Part shown: in pieces, positions 1-9,910 of the stretch
How positions within the stretch are numbered: the first letter of the stretch is position 1
Layout: the number at the start of each line of letters is the position of its first letter
Source of the DNA: Marinobacter lipolyticus SM19
GTDB lineage: Bacteria; Pseudomonadota; Gammaproteobacteria; Pseudomonadales; Oleiphilaceae
Direction of reading: 5' to 3'
Length of the DNA: 64,000 nucleotides
NCBI RefSeq assembly: GCF_000397065.2
Contig: NZ_KE007306.1
Span: 1,011,164-1,075,163 of the forward strand
Notes under the pieces: model-generated
Database searches by the model: none
Seen by the model: the letters and a program-made list of their open reading frames with translations, nothing else
What the model was told of the DNA's origin: nothing
Position numbers and translations under genes: made by a program

Positions 1-1527
1 TGATGGGAGCTGCTCCGCCGTTGCCAGCAATTGCAAGGCCTCAATGTCACTGCGAGCGGCCATGACCGAGCACCCCCAGCGTTCCAGCAATACCTGCATG
101 CAATCCAGAACGGCCTGTTCATTATCAATGACCAGTACCCGGGCACCGTTGAAGCCTTCGGCAAAGGATTCGAGCGGATGCGTTTCCCCGGCCTCTGCCT
201 GGCCAGACATGCTTTTCTCCAGGGGAACAGTCAATACGAACCGGGATCCCCTGCCCGGTCGGGAGGCGACGTCAATATCGTACCCCAGAATCCTGACCAT
301 GCGTTCCACAATGGCCAGTCCCAAACCCACGCCCTGACGCCCGCCGGTGCCCTGGGGCAGCAATTGGTGGAATTCCCTGAAGATGTCACGGAGCTTACCC
401 TCTTCGATGCCCACCCCGGTGTCCCAGACTTCGATGCGCAGGCAGTCACCGCGCGCGCGCAAAGCCAGCAGAACGCCCCCTTGACGGGTGTAGCGAAAGG
501 CATTGCTTAACAGATTGCGGATAATGCGGGTCATCATACGCTGATCGGTTTTGACCATTGCGGGCGCCGTATGAATCCGGAACTGCAAACCGGCATTAGC
601 CGCCACCGCTTCAAATTCCTCTCCCAGCCCGGTCGCAAGCGCCGCCACGTCAGTAAAGGCCAGATCCGGCCTCATCGCCTGCTGATCCAGCTTGGAGATA
701 TCCAGCAGATCCGCCAACAGGTCTTCCGCCCCCTCAAGGGCGCGGTGAACCTGGTGCACCATGCGCTGCTCCTGGTCCGGCAACTGGCTGTCCTGAAGGG
801 CAGAAATCATCAGCCTGGCGGCATTCAGCGGCTGCATCAGGTCGTGGCTGGCGGCAGCCAGGTATTTGTCCTTGCTGCGGTTGGCTTCCCGCGCCGCCTC
901 CATGGCGACCACCAGTTCGCGCTCAACCTTTTCCCGCTCCTCGATCTGGTAGCGCAGCCCGAAGTTGGCGTTCTGCAAGGCTTCGGTGCGCTCTTCCACC
1001 CGTCGTTCCAGATCAGCATTGAGCTGTTCCAGCTTTTGCCGGGCCTGAACCCGTTCGGTGATATCCGCCACGAACGCTTCCACCACTTCCGGGCCCAGGT
1101 CCGGGCGTCGCAATATGGAGATCGCAACATGCACCGGGGTGTTGTCCACCCGCCGCAAACGGGTCTCCCGAACGCGCAGACTGCCCTCGTCCAGGAGCTC
1201 CTGGCGAATCTTGTCAAACTCATTGGAACTGCAGAACAACTGCTCTCGCAGTCGAATCACCCGTTGTTTCAGGTCTTCAGGGCTGGCGTATCCGCAGATA
1301 CGGGCCATCGCCGGGTTGCAGGCCAGAAAACCACCACGCATGTTGGCCTGAAAGATGCCATGAAGTGCGTTCTCAAACAGCCACTTATAGCGGTTACGCT
1401 CCTTCTCCAGTTCCTCTATGCGTTGCTGCAGTGCGGGGTAATAGTTCTTGCGGACCGACTGGCTTCCCAGCCCCAACAGGTCGCCCACTCCATAGCCGCT
1501 GTCCTTTTCCTCAGAGGGCTTCTTCAT
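1..1527 (-). CDS. ercS: PAS-containing hybrid sensor histidine kinase (ErcS-like), 3' end cut by window edge
   Basis: 509 codons are visible from the ATG at 1527; the stop lies beyond position 1. Seen: a PAS domain at about residues 45-160, a coiled-coil linker at about 165-215, a HisKA box with phospho-acceptor His228 (context AAASHDLMQPLN), a HATPase domain at about 330-460 (GVGLGLAIVERM) and the start of a receiver domain (RVLVIDNEQ) cut before its phospho-Asp. No membrane segment, so probably a cytoplasmic sensor. The start overlaps the end of the Fe-alcohol dehydrogenase gene by 17 bp, so the two are translationally coupled. In Pseudomonas aeruginosa the pair ercA-ercS lies next to the pqq operon and controls ethanol oxidation. 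The same arrangement here supports the name; the signal sensed is unknown. Confidence 0.75.
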   Translation of the reverse strand, partial: MKKPSEEKDSGYGVGDLLGLGSQSVRKNYYPALQQRIEELEKERNRYKWLFENALHGIFQANMRGGFLACNPAMARICGYASPEDLKQRVIRLREQLFCSSNEFDKIRQELLDEGSLRVRETRLRRVDNTPVHVAISILRRPDLGPEVVEAFVADITERVQARQKLEQLNADLERRVEERTEALQNANFGLRYQIEEREKVERELVVAMEAAREANRSKDKYLAAASHDLMQPLNAARLMISALQDSQLPDQEQRMVHQVHRALEGAEDLLADLLDISKLDQQAMRPDLAFTDVAALATGLGEEFEAVAANAGLQFRIHTAPAMVKTDQRMMTRIIRNLLSNAFRYTRQGGVLLALRARGDCLRIEVWDTGVGIEEGKLRDIFREFHQLLPQGTGGRQGVGLGLAIVERMVRILGYDIDVASRPGRGSRFVLTVPLEKSMSGQAEAGETHPLESFAEGFNGARVLVIDNEQAVLDCMQVLLERWGCSVMAARSDIEALQLLATAEQLPS

Positions 1528-2674
1528 AAACGACCTGGACATCCCGCAAACTGGACTTGCGGGGATTCGTGAGTATGCAGGGGTCCTGCAGGGCGAACCC
1601 GGACAGGTACGGAATATCGGACACGGTAACCCCCAACTCGGCGAGCCGCGCCTCCAGCCCGACCTTGCGTTTGAGCTCGACAATACGGTTCATCAACCGC
1701 TTCTTGATTTCAGGCTTGCCCATACCGCGGGTATCGATGTCCATCGCCTCCGCCACCCGGCGGAAACGGTCCTCCGCCGAGACGTAGTTATAGGCCACAA
1801 CATGTTCCAGCAACAACGCATTACACAAACCGTGTGGCAGATCCAGATAGCCACCAAGGCTGTGGGACATGGCGTGAACCGCGCCAAGGATGGCGTTGGA
1901 GAAAGCCAGCCCGGCCTGCATAGAGGCCAGCATGATCTGTTCACGCAGGTATGGGTTAGCGGTGTTCTCTACTAACGGTTCAAGGTTTCGGTTAATGAGC
2001 CGAATCGCTTCCAGGGCATGGCTATCGGTCAACGGCCCACTGCCGGTGGAAACGAACGCCTCGATCGCATGAACCATGGCATCCACACCCGTGCAGGCCG
2101 TCAGATAGGCATCCATAGTTTCCGTGACTTCCGGATCAATCAGGGAGACATCGGGGACCACCGCCTTGCTGATGATGGAAAACTTGAAACGCCGCTGGGG
2201 ATCGGAAATGATCGCAAATTGCGAGACATCCGCCGATGTACCCGCGGTGGTTGGTATCAATATCAGCGGAGGTGAAGGATGAGTAATGGTATCCACCCCC
2301 TCGAACTCCAGAATGCTGCGGCCGTGCGTGGCCACAATACCAATACCCTTGGCGCAATCCATGGGGCTTCCCCCACCAATGGCGACAATGACATCGCACT
2401 CGCTGGACTTGTACAACTCGGCGCCCGCCATCACCTCATCCACCTTGGGATTGGGTGACACTCCGGTAAATATCGTGGTGCGAATGCCGGCATCCGTCAG
2501 CAGCGTCACAATCTCATTCACCCAGCCAGCAGCCGCCACGCCGGGATCGGAAACCAGCAGTACGTGTTTTGCCCCGAAGTTACTGGCGAAATTGGCCACG
2601 GACTTGCGCGCGCCCGCGCCAAAGACAATTTCGGGCGAAACAAATTTCCGTAGGGCCGATATATCGTGGTTCAT
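1511..2674 (-). CDS. ercA: Iron-containing alcohol dehydrogenase (ErcA-like)
   Basis: 387 aa, the usual length of group III Fe-dependent alcohol dehydrogenases. Seen: the NAD-binding signature GGGSPMDCAKG, and the metal-binding region with HAIEAFVS and HAMSHSLGG followed by LPHGLCNALLL, which supply the conserved His ligands. The family reduces or oxidises short alcohols and aldehydes with NAD(P). In Pseudomonas the orthologue next to pqq genes is ErcA, thought to have a regulatory or sensing role in ethanol oxidation rather than being the main catabolic enzyme. Cotranscribed with the downstream hybrid kinase (17 bp overlap). Start ATG at 2674. Confidence 0.85.
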   Translation of the reverse strand: MNHDISALRKFVSPEIVFGAGARKSVANFASNFGAKHVLLVSDPGVAAAGWVNEIVTLLTDAGIRTTIFTGVSPNPKVDEVMAGAELYKSSECDVIVAIGGGSPMDCAKGIGIVATHGRSILEFEGVDTITHPSPPLILIPTTAGTSADVSQFAIISDPQRRFKFSIISKAVVPDVSLIDPEVTETMDAYLTACTGVDAMVHAIEAFVSTGSGPLTDSHALEAIRLINRNLEPLVENTANPYLREQIMLASMQAGLAFSNAILGAVHAMSHSLGGYLDLPHGLCNALLLEHVVAYNYVSAEDRFRRVAEAMDIDTRGMGKPEIKKRLMNRIVELKRKVGLEARLAELGVTVSDIPYLSGFALQDPCILTNPRKSSLRDVQVVYEEAL

Positions 2675-2861
2675 GACCGCTCTCGATAATTTTATTGTTA
2701 TCTGTATTACGAGAGTTTACCGCAAGTTCACATCATCAACTATCCGTCACCACAACATATGGACCTGGTGGCATGACCAGATTCAGAGTTCGTGGCCCGG
2801 TGGTTCATTTCTCATAGCTGCAGTCCTTTTATTGTATGCCCAAACGGTCGATCCAGCGACT

Positions 2862-3746
2862 TCAGGGCTCGAGACTCCCAATTGTGAAAGTGCCATCCAG
2901 CATGTTGGGCAAGACGTACCTGCCATCATCCAACAGGGCAAAATCGGCGGGACCACTGGCCTCCCGATGAGCGACGGTTACCTTTCCCGAGCGAAGATCC
3001 ACCGTTTTCAGCTCGCCCGCACCGGGCTCAAACTTGCCCCAATCCGACACCAGGGCGGTGTTCTCATCCACCAGACCAACACCATCAAACAGCCCGTTAA
3101 CGCCGGCGATGCCTCGATACTCGCCAGTTTCCAACGACAGCACACCGAGCTCCCCTGGAAGCTCATCTGTCCCGAAGCTGGCGACGATCAGCCGCTGACG
3201 CGATTCATCGACATACAGGCCATTGGGCCCGGGAAGGGGGGCAATCGGCAGAGGTTGCCCAACCAACTCACCCGAATTGAGGTTGACCTGGAAGATCGCA
3301 CCGGTATCGGTAGCGCTGACATACAGGGTTCCGGCTTCGCTGATCGCCACATCATTGAGGAAGCCAACTCCCTTAGAAGCAAAGGACAGTTCCTGGACCT
3401 GGATTCCCGTCTCCAGGTCGATACCAACCAGGCGATCAATATCAGCCACATAGAGGACCCTTTGGTATATGCCCATGCCCTTTGGCGCATCCAGTCGGAC
3501 ATTGCCGTCGAACATGTCCCTTTTGCGCTCCGCTCCAGGGCCAACAAGGCTTATATAGCCATCGCCATCCTTACCCGTGGGATCAAGCTTCTTACCGACG
3601 TTGGCAACCAGGTACTGGTCGCCCATGGCCAAAACGGACTCCGGCGAACTGAAGCCGTCCACTGTTTCCGCTTGTCCCGCTGCAGGCATTGCAGCCGCTA
3701 ACAGGACCCAAGCCATCCTTTGCTTGAACATGTTCAAAAAGTCCAT
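2862..3746 (-). CDS. Exported SMP-30/gluconolactonase-like beta-propeller protein
   Basis: 294 aa with a clear Sec signal peptide (hydrophobic WVLLAAAMPA, cleavage likely after GQA near residue 26). The remainder has repeated short beta-propeller blades with patterns such as GPNGLYVDESRQRLIVASFG and PKGMGIYQRVLYVADI, typical of SMP-30/gluconolactonase/NHL folds. The family includes lactonases and non-enzymatic binding proteins; no function can be assigned. It lies between ercA and a divergent AraC-type regulator, in the alcohol-oxidation island, so a periplasmic role there is possible but unproven. Confidence 0.6.
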   Translation of the reverse strand: MDFLNMFKQRMAWVLLAAAMPAAGQAETVDGFSSPESVLAMGDQYLVANVGKKLDPTGKDGDGYISLVGPGAERKRDMFDGNVRLDAPKGMGIYQRVLYVADIDRLVGIDLETGIQVQELSFASKGVGFLNDVAISEAGTLYVSATDTGAIFQVNLNSGELVGQPLPIAPLPGPNGLYVDESRQRLIVASFGTDELPGELGVLSLETGEYRGIAGVNGLFDGVGLVDENTALVSDWGKFEPGAGELKTVDLRSGKVTVAHREASGPADFALLDDGRYVLPNMLDGTFTIGSLEP

Positions 3747-3912
3747 AGGTTTTTCTCCGTATTCAGTCGGCGCGTATAGTAAGATCCGTTTTGCCGTAAA
3801 GCTTTTACATTCGGGTCACTCATTTGTGCTTACAGCTCTGTTTTACCGGTGACCTGATTGTCTGGCCGAGCATCCGGAAGCTCGTCACATTCTTGAAAGG
3901 ACATCTGCGACC

Positions 3913-4827
3913 ATGACTATCACGGTTCCCGACCACCTCTTTGAAAACGCCACTCCGTTTGCACACTTCAGGACAGAACACCTAGAGATCATCCGCTATC
4001 AGCATCGAAAACAGGAGGTGGTGAATGAGGTCGTCCTCAACAAGTCCTTACTGTTGTTTGTCAACAAAGGGGGCAAACGCCTCAAGGTTTCCGATGAGGA
4101 AGCGATTCTCTCGGACCACCAGGGGGCCTTCATCCCAAAAGGCTCTTACATCATGACGGAGGTGGCGGACCATCAGTGTCCGAACGGATTCGAGTCCTTG
4201 ATGGTGCTGATTGAAGATGAATTCCTGGGCAGTTTTTTCAGTGATCAGGCGATCCGGCTGCCCATCCCCGAGCGAGAACCAAGACCGGAACCCTCAATGC
4301 TGAAGCCATGGGTCAGTTTCGAGAAAACCCCGTTTTTGGATACTTCCATGCTCTCTTTGCGGGCATTCTTCGATTATCCGGAGAGGGTGAACAGCCTGTT
4401 CCTGGAAGAAAAGGTTCGGGAAATCCTGTTCTATCTGCTCGATACAAGCTGTTGTCACCAGTTGCTGAGCCACATGAAATTCACATCGGCCGGGGGCCGT
4501 AATGCCCGACTTCGGCAGTTTCTTGAATCCCACTACATGCAGCCATGGAGTGTGGAACAATTTGCGGAAAAGTTCGGCCTGAGTGTCAGTACCTTCAAAC
4601 GTGAATGCAATAGTTCACTAGGCATGTCCCCAAAGCGCTGGATAAATAAGAGGCGACTGAAATCAGCGCGGCAGAGGCTGCTGTGCGGCCATGAATCGCT
4701 CACCGATATCGCCATGGAACTGGGTTTTGTCGACGGCAGCCATTTTTCCAGAATGTTCCGCAAGGAGTTCAAAAGTTCGCCCTCGGCTTACCGCAACAAA
4801 AGGGCCTACGAGAAAGACGCTCGCTGA
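3913..4827 (+). CDS. AraC family transcriptional regulator
   Basis: 304 aa. The C-terminal 100 residues form the double helix-turn-helix of AraC/XylS proteins: first HTH around WSVEQFAEKFGLSVSTFKRE, second around SLTDIAMELGFVDGSHFSR, followed by the FRKEFKSSPSAYR signature. The N-terminal 190 residues look like a cupin-type sensory region with no recognisable ligand motif. It is divergent from the beta-propeller gene (166 bp gap) and its 3' end overlaps the convergent peptidase gene by 22 bp. Its target could be the divergent gene or the alcohol-oxidation genes; neither is shown. Start ATG at 3913. Confidence 0.85.
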   Translation: MTITVPDHLFENATPFAHFRTEHLEIIRYQHRKQEVVNEVVLNKSLLLFVNKGGKRLKVSDEEAILSDHQGAFIPKGSYIMTEVADHQCPNGFESLMVLIEDEFLGSFFSDQAIRLPIPEREPRPEPSMLKPWVSFEKTPFLDTSMLSLRAFFDYPERVNSLFLEEKVREILFYLLDTSCCHQLLSHMKFTSAGGRNARLRQFLESHYMQPWSVEQFAEKFGLSVSTFKRECNSSLGMSPKRWINKRRLKSARQRLLCGHESLTDIAMELGFVDGSHFSRMFRKEFKSSPSAYRNKRAYEKDAR

Positions 4828-6707
4828 TAAAAGTCCAGCAGCCGTTCCAGAAGGGTAATCTGGCTGGTCCGCTGCCGGAAACCATGGCCCTCGTCGTCAA
4901 ACCAGTGCAGCTCCGGCGATAAGCCGGCGGCTTGCATCATGGCAATCATGGCCCTGGTCTGCTCGGGAACCACCACCTGGTCCTGACCACCCTGGAAGAA
5001 AATCATCGGTGTCCGGATGCGGCCGGCCTGGTGCAGCGGCGTCCGTGCGTGCCAGCGCTCCGGATGTTGGTGTGGAGAGCCCAGCAGCCAATCCAGGTAT
5101 CCGGACTCAAATCGATGGGTTGCCGCCCGCAGGCGTAACGGATCGGTCACACCATACATGCTTGCGCCGGCGGCAAAGCGGCGACTGGCGATCAATGTCA
5201 TCAATACCGTGTACCCTCCGGAACTTCGGCCCTGTATAAACAGGCGACGGCCGTCAACGAGGCCGCACTCGGCCAGATAATCGGCCGCCCGCTCCATGTC
5301 CTCGACATCGGCTTCGCCCCAGCGACCCGCGAGCGCTAACCGGAACTGTCTGCCAAAACCGGAGCTGCCACGATAGTTAACTTCAGCCACGGCAAATCCG
5401 CGCTGGCACCAGAACTGTATGTGAGGGTTGAAGACCGGATAGGCTGCCGAGGTCGGGCCACCGTGGGCTACCAGGATCAGGGGCGGCGGATTCTCCGGCT
5501 CCGCTGAGGTGGGGCTGTAGAAAAAGCCCTGAATACCCGGCTCGGAGGCGCTTCCAGCCGGCACCACAAAGTTCTGCGGCAAGGCCGGTGAGTTCCCCTT
5601 CATGGCCTCTTCGCCACCCGCGACAACTCGCACCTGATCGGTGCCGGGGTTGATTGCCAGCACCGCATCCAGCCGCCTGGAGGATCGGGCAATACAATAC
5701 AACTCCGCCCCTACTGAACACAGATCACGAAAATCACTGAATGTGGGGGCCAGCCTCCGGCCCTGACGACCGTCCTGGTCGAGCAGCCAGAGTTCACCGG
5801 TCCCGTTGCAATAGCGAACCCTGGCCCAGCCACCACCCACCAGGGATACATGGTGAGACTCCCCCAGTTGCCAGGGCGCATTGGCATGATCCAGGTGCGG
5901 CACATCGCACGTTACCCAGTCACCGTTAATGCCGTCCGGGTCCAGGCGCCACGGCTGCCACCAGCCGCCGTGATCTGACAGTATCCGCAGGGTGTCGCCG
6001 GCAAACACCGGTTGCTGTACCGACGCTTCCGATGGCGTCGGCCAGGTTTCGCAGCCGCGGAGCCAACCACTCTCCGTCACCACCGCTGTCCAGAGCTCGG
6101 ACCGGAGCCAGGGCATATCCGGCAACTGCCAACTGACCCAGGCAATATGGCATCCGTCATCGGAAAGTGCCGGTGCTCCATAAAAATCCTGGCCACAATG
6201 CAGGATCTGGATGCCCTGTTCCGGGCCCACAGCCACCAACTGCTGCTGACCGTCCCTCTCCCTTACCGCGAGCACTCTGTGTCGCGTCGGATCTGCCACC
6301 AGCCCACCATAGGCAACTCCCCGCTCTTCGGTCAGTTGCTGGCAGTGGCCATCCATCCGATCAATGAAGTGAATCTGTTGATCCTCGCTCACCACAAACA
6401 CACCGAGATCCGACGCGGCCAGCGCTCCCCCGCCATACCCATTGACCCGACTGCGAATACTCAAACCTTGTGGCCCCAGCCGTGCCGGGCCCTGGTCTGT
6501 CAGGTGCCACAGCGCCGTTATGCCAAGGGCCGGTTCAGTTTGAAGCCAGAACACGCCGGCCCGCGAAACCGACAGTGCCCCGCGCTGGATGTAGGAGGCA
6601 CAGGCGTCCTCGGCGCTCAGCAGGACAGGCTGCCTGCCGGGGTCTGAATCGCAGGTAGGGGCGCAGGAAACATCAGCCCCTGAAGAACAGTCTGGAGTTA
6701 TCCGCAT
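4806..6707 (-). CDS. pqqH: S9 family (prolyl oligopeptidase-type) peptidase in the pqq operon, PqqH-like
   Basis: 633 aa. The first 350 residues look like a beta-propeller (repeats ending in W/LxxPDG-type turns); the last 260 form an alpha/beta-hydrolase catalytic domain with nucleophile Ser495 in GRSSGG, Asp576 in GGQDQV and His608 in DEGHGF. No signal peptide, so probably cytoplasmic. It follows pqqE with a 35-nt overlap (ATG 6707 inside pqqE), so it belongs to the pqqABCDE transcript. Pseudomonas has the same gene (pqqH) at this place. It may process PqqA or a PQQ precursor peptide, but that is inferred from position. No PqqF-type metallopeptidase gene is in the window. Confidence 0.8.
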   Translation of the reverse strand: MRITPDCSSGADVSCAPTCDSDPGRQPVLLSAEDACASYIQRGALSVSRAGVFWLQTEPALGITALWHLTDQGPARLGPQGLSIRSRVNGYGGGALAASDLGVFVVSEDQQIHFIDRMDGHCQQLTEERGVAYGGLVADPTRHRVLAVRERDGQQQLVAVGPEQGIQILHCGQDFYGAPALSDDGCHIAWVSWQLPDMPWLRSELWTAVVTESGWLRGCETWPTPSEASVQQPVFAGDTLRILSDHGGWWQPWRLDPDGINGDWVTCDVPHLDHANAPWQLGESHHVSLVGGGWARVRYCNGTGELWLLDQDGRQGRRLAPTFSDFRDLCSVGAELYCIARSSRRLDAVLAINPGTDQVRVVAGGEEAMKGNSPALPQNFVVPAGSASEPGIQGFFYSPTSAEPENPPPLILVAHGGPTSAAYPVFNPHIQFWCQRGFAVAEVNYRGSSGFGRQFRLALAGRWGEADVEDMERAADYLAECGLVDGRRLFIQGRSSGGYTVLMTLIASRRFAAGASMYGVTDPLRLRAATHRFESGYLDWLLGSPHQHPERWHARTPLHQAGRIRTPMIFFQGGQDQVVVPEQTRAMIAMMQAAGLSPELHWFDDEGHGFRQRTSQITLLERLLDFYQRASFS

Positions 6708-7830
6708 TGCGATAGGTCAGCTCGTCAATGCCCGCCGTGGCGTGGTCGGCGGCTCTCCTCGCCGCCAGGATTCGGTCATGGTGCGAGGATTTACTGCACA
6801 CCGGATCGGCGTTGACGGCGTTGCCGGTCAACAGGTACGCCTGACAGCGACAGCCGCCGAAGTCTTTGCCTTTTTCATCACAGGACCGACAGGGCTCGGG
6901 CATCCAGCTATCGCCCCGGTAATGATTGAAACCGGGGCTGTCATACCAGATGGTCTTGAGCTCCATCTCCCGCACACTCGGGAAATCAATGGGCAGCAAT
7001 TTTGCGCTGTGACACGGCAAGGCCGTACCGTCCGGGGCCACAGTCAGGAACAGGCTGCCCCAGCCATTCATACAGGCCTTGGGGCGTTCCTCGTAGTAGT
7101 CCGGGGTGACGAAGATGAGCTTCATCGCCGAGCCACTGACGGCCAACTGTTGTCGATAGGCCTGAACTTCAGCTTCCGCCTTTTCCAGTTGCGCCCGGGA
7201 CGGCATCAGCCCCTCGCGATTCTTGAACGCCCAGCCGTAATACTGACAGGTGGCCAGCTCGACGTAATCGGCGCCCAGGCGCTCGCACAGCGCCATGATG
7301 TCATTCATCTGATGGATGTTGTGACGGTGGATCACGAAATTAAGCACCATCGGGTAGCCGGCTTCCTTCACCGCGCGGGCCATGGCCAGCTTCTGGTCGA
7401 AGGCCTTACGGGAACCCGCCACCGCATTGTTGAGCTCCGGGTCAGACGCCTGGAAGCTGACCTGGATATGATCCAGGCCGGCATCCCGGAAAGCGTTCAC
7501 CTTCGCTTCGCTGAGCCCCAGGCCAGACGTAATCAGGTTGCTGTAATAGCCAAGATGGCGCGCTTCAGCGATCAGATCCGGCAGATCCTGACGAACCAGG
7601 GGCTCCCCGCCGGAAAACCCCAGTTGCGCGGCCCCCATGGCACGACCCTGGCGCAACACGCTCACCCATTCGTCCGTGGTCAGTTCCTGCTCGGTGCTGG
7701 CGAAATCCAGGGGATTGGAACAGTAGGGACACTGCAGCGGACACCGATAGGTCAACTCCGCCAGCAACCAGAGTGGTGGCCCCGCCTGATGCGGGTTACT
7801 GACCGTTTTGGCTGCCTCGGAACTGGTCAT
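6673..7830 (-). CDS. pqqE: PqqA peptide cyclase, radical SAM enzyme PqqE
   Basis: 385 aa from the ATG at 7830, which overlaps the pqqD stop as ATGA; a TTG 15 nt upstream is possible but less likely. The radical SAM motif is Cys30-X3-Cys34-X2-Cys37 (CPLQCPYC). A C-terminal SPASM region has further cysteines ([29 protein letters not shown]) for auxiliary Fe-S clusters. PqqE joins the Glu and Tyr side chains of PqqA, with PqqD as the peptide chaperone, the first committed step of PQQ synthesis in the cytoplasm. The gene sits in order within pqqA-B-C-D-E-H. Confidence 0.97.
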   Translation of the reverse strand: MTSSEAAKTVSNPHQAGPPLWLLAELTYRCPLQCPYCSNPLDFASTEQELTTDEWVSVLRQGRAMGAAQLGFSGGEPLVRQDLPDLIAEARHLGYYSNLITSGLGLSEAKVNAFRDAGLDHIQVSFQASDPELNNAVAGSRKAFDQKLAMARAVKEAGYPMVLNFVIHRHNIHQMNDIMALCERLGADYVELATCQYYGWAFKNREGLMPSRAQLEKAEAEVQAYRQQLAVSGSAMKLIFVTPDYYEERPKACMNGWGSLFLTVAPDGTALPCHSAKLLPIDFPSVREMELKTIWYDSPGFNHYRGDSWMPEPCRSCDEKGKDFGGCRCQAYLLTGNAVNADPVCSKSSHHDRILAARRAADHATAGIDELTYRNADNSRLFFRG

Positions 7831-8102
7831 GACATCTCGATCCAATGTTGCTGGCAGGCATCCCGGAGAAAGTCGTTCACATCCCCTTCCAGGGCACCGG
7901 CATCCGGAAACTGCTGTTCGAGGGTGGCGACAATATCGGCCACACTGCGCTGGCCATCCACTTCGTTCAGGATAGCACCGGCGCTACCATTCAGCTTCAC
8001 CATGCCTTCCGGGTATAACAGTACATAACAGTCCTGCACCGGCTCCCACTGGAAGCGGAAGCCCGGGCGCAGGCGGGGCACCCTTGCCATGCTGTCGGTC
8101 AC
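7827..8102 (-). CDS. pqqD: PQQ biosynthesis peptide chaperone PqqD
   Basis: 91 aa if read from the GTG at 8102, which overlaps the pqqC stop (GTGA) and has a G-rich Shine-Dalgarno; an internal ATG at 8090 would give 87 aa and has no good ribosome site. The family length is about 92. The sequence carries the hallmark PqqD core: [30 protein letters not shown] and a C-terminal WIE. PqqD has an RRE-type winged-helix fold that binds the PqqA leader and presents it to PqqE. Confidence 0.92.
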   Translation of the reverse strand: MTDSMARVPRLRPGFRFQWEPVQDCYVLLYPEGMVKLNGSAGAILNEVDGQRSVADIVATLEQQFPDAGALEGDVNDFLRDACQQHWIEMS

Positions 8103-8857
8103 CACAGCCCCCGGTGCCAGACCGGTTGATCGGTTACGGTGTGGTACGGTGGCGTCCGGTGCAGGTAAGCCATAGTCAGGGCATCCAACATAGACCATAA
8201 GATATCCAGCTTGAATTGGAGGATTTCCAGGGCACGGGCCTGTGAGGCAGCCGTGGTGAAACTGTCCAGGGTGATCGTCAGGCCGTGCTCCACATCCCGC
8301 CGGGCTTCCGAAAGCCGTTTGCGGAAATAGTGGTAGCCGCTCTCTTCGATCCACGGGTAATGTTGCGGCCAGCTGTCCAGCCGGGACTGGTGGATCTCCG
8401 GGGCGAACAGTTCGGTCAGGGAGGAGCAGGCCGCTTCCTGCCAGGTCGCCCGGCGGGCAAAGTTCAGGTAGGCATCCACGGCAAAGCGCACTCCGGGCAG
8501 CACATGACGCTGGTCGATGACTTCTTCCCGACTCAACCCCACCGCTTCCGCCAGGCACAACCAGGCTTCGATGCCACCGGCATCACCTTCGTGACCATCG
8601 TGGTCCAGTATCCGTTGCAACCACATCCGGCGCACGCTGGCGTCCGGGCAATTGGCCATGATTGCAGCGTCTTTCTGGGGGATATTGATCTGGTAGTAAT
8701 ACCGGTTGGCCACCCAGCCACGAATCTGTTCTGGCGTGCATTGCCCGCCGTACATGGCTTTATGGTACGGGTGGTGGATGTGGTAATACTGTCCCTTGTC
8801 CCGCAGAGCCTGTTCAAAGTCCGTACGGTTCATGGCGGAGTTGGCTTTGGCGTTCAT
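8099..8857 (-). CDS. pqqC: Pyrroloquinoline-quinone synthase PqqC
   Basis: 252 aa, normal for PqqC. Seen: [14 protein letters not shown] near the N-terminus, [21 protein letters not shown] and the helical active-site segments typical of this cofactor-free oxidase of the heme-oxygenase-like fold. PqqC carries out the final ring closure and eight-electron oxidation giving PQQ. Overlaps pqqB by 4 nt (ATGA) and pqqD by 4 nt. An alternative ATG 24 nt downstream would also be acceptable. Confidence 0.97.
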   Translation of the reverse strand: MNAKANSAMNRTDFEQALRDKGQYYHIHHPYHKAMYGGQCTPEQIRGWVANRYYYQINIPQKDAAIMANCPDASVRRMWLQRILDHDGHEGDAGGIEAWLCLAEAVGLSREEVIDQRHVLPGVRFAVDAYLNFARRATWQEAACSSLTELFAPEIHQSRLDSWPQHYPWIEESGYHYFRKRLSEARRDVEHGLTITLDSFTTAASQARALEILQFKLDILWSMLDALTMAYLHRTPPYHTVTDQPVWHRGLW

Positions 8858-9783
8858 GGCTGCCCCGACAGGTCAATATGCATTCCATCCCAGGACACCT
8901 CAATCCCATGGCGCGTCAGTTCCGCACGTTCCGGGGAGTCCTCGTTCAGGATCGGGTTGGTGTTATTGATATGAATCAGAATCTTGCGCTTCGCCGGCAT
9001 GGTGCCGAGCACTTCCATCATGCCTCCGGGGCCGCTCTGGGCCAGATGGCCCATGGCCTGACCAGTTTTGGTGCCGACCTCCTGGCGGATCATTTCGTCA
9101 TCATGCCAGACGGTGCCATCCACCATCAGTACATCGGCCTTGCGCATCCAGGCCAGGATTCGTGCGTCCGGCTCCCCCAGCCCGGGCGCATAAAGCACCG
9201 TCTGCCCGGTGCGGGTGTCTTCCACAAAGACGCCGATATTATCGCCCGGGTGCGGATTGTCCCGACGCGGTGAATAAGGCGGTGCGTTACTCAGCAGCGG
9301 AATCGCAGTGAGCCTCAGGGACGGCGCGCGGGGAATCGTGAAAGACTCGTTGTCAGTGGCGGGTATTTCCCGCCAGTTCAGCCCCCCGTTCCAGTGTTCC
9401 AGCATCCGGAACAGCGGAAAACCGCCACTCAGGTCTTCATGGACCTGCTCCGTGCACCAGACATCCAGCGGCAGACCCTCGCGCAGGGTCAGCAGGCCGG
9501 TGGTGTGATCTACCTGGCTATCAATCAAAAGCACAGCGCTGATGCCGGTGTCCCGTAAAGCCCTGGCGGGCTGCATGGCCGCGAAAGAGGCCAGCTGGGC
9601 ACGAATATCCGGTGAGGCGTTAAACAGGATCCAGTGTTCGCCATCTTCGCTGACAGCAATGGAGGACTGGGTTCGCGCCCGGGCATTCAGTGTGCCTTTG
9701 CGGAAGCCGTCACAGTTGGAGCAATTACAGTTCCACTGGGGAAAACCACCCCCCGCTGCAGAACCAAGTACGTGGATGTGCAT
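8854..9783 (-). CDS. pqqB: PqqB, metallo-beta-lactamase-fold PQQ biosynthesis protein
   Basis: 309 aa. Begins with the diagnostic segment [20 protein letters not shown]. Contains the altered metallo-beta-lactamase motif [10 protein letters not shown] and the C-terminal [16 protein letters not shown], both typical of PqqB. It is an Fe-dependent hydroxylase acting on the Glu-Tyr dipeptide precursor before PqqC. It lies 55 bp downstream of pqqA, separated by a strong hairpin, and overlaps pqqC. Confidence 0.97.
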   Translation of the reverse strand: MHIHVLGSAAGGGFPQWNCNCSNCDGFRKGTLNARARTQSSIAVSEDGEHWILFNASPDIRAQLASFAAMQPARALRDTGISAVLLIDSQVDHTTGLLTLREGLPLDVWCTEQVHEDLSGGFPLFRMLEHWNGGLNWREIPATDNESFTIPRAPSLRLTAIPLLSNAPPYSPRRDNPHPGDNIGVFVEDTRTGQTVLYAPGLGEPDARILAWMRKADVLMVDGTVWHDDEMIRQEVGTKTGQAMGHLAQSGPGGMMEVLGTMPAKRKILIHINNTNPILNEDSPERAELTRHGIEVSWDGMHIDLSGQP

Positions 9784-9802
9784 GAGTAAGACTCCGGAAG
9801 CA

Positions 9803-9832
9803 AAACGGCCAGCGGCAAAAGGCTGGCCGTTT
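9803..9832 (-). promoter_or_regulatory. Intercistronic hairpin between pqqA and pqqB
   Basis: A perfect 11-bp inverted repeat (9803-9813 with 9822-9832) with an 8-nt loop lies in the pqqA-pqqB gap. In the direction of transcription it is followed by only four T residues, so it is likely a leaky terminator or an RNA 3'-end stabiliser. In other bacteria the short pqqA transcript is much more abundant than the longer operon message; this hairpin would explain that here. Confidence 0.7.
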
Positions 9833-9838
9833 CAGCTT

Positions 9839-9910
9839 TCAGCGGTTGGCGAAGTACATGGTGACTTCGAAACCGATGCGCAGATCTTCGTAGGCTGGTT
9901 TGGTCCACAT
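9839..9910 (-). CDS. pqqA: PQQ precursor peptide PqqA
   Basis: 23 aa, starting with [17 protein letters not shown]. Glu15 and Tyr19, the two residues crosslinked to make PQQ, are at the canonical EVTMY spacing. First gene of the pqq operon. A Shine-Dalgarno (AGAGGT) lies 7 nt upstream of the ATG at 9910. The length and motif match the family exactly. Confidence 0.97.
   Translation of the reverse strand: MWTKPAYEDLRIGFEVTMYFANR

Noticed and set aside
571..1572. 333-codon open frame on the plus strand at the left edge
   Set aside because: Antisense to the hybrid kinase, whose PAS, HisKA and HATPase motifs are clear.
2286..3701. 471-codon open frame on the plus strand across ercA and the propeller gene
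   Set aside because: Opposes two recognisable genes on the minus strand and crosses their intergenic region without coding features.
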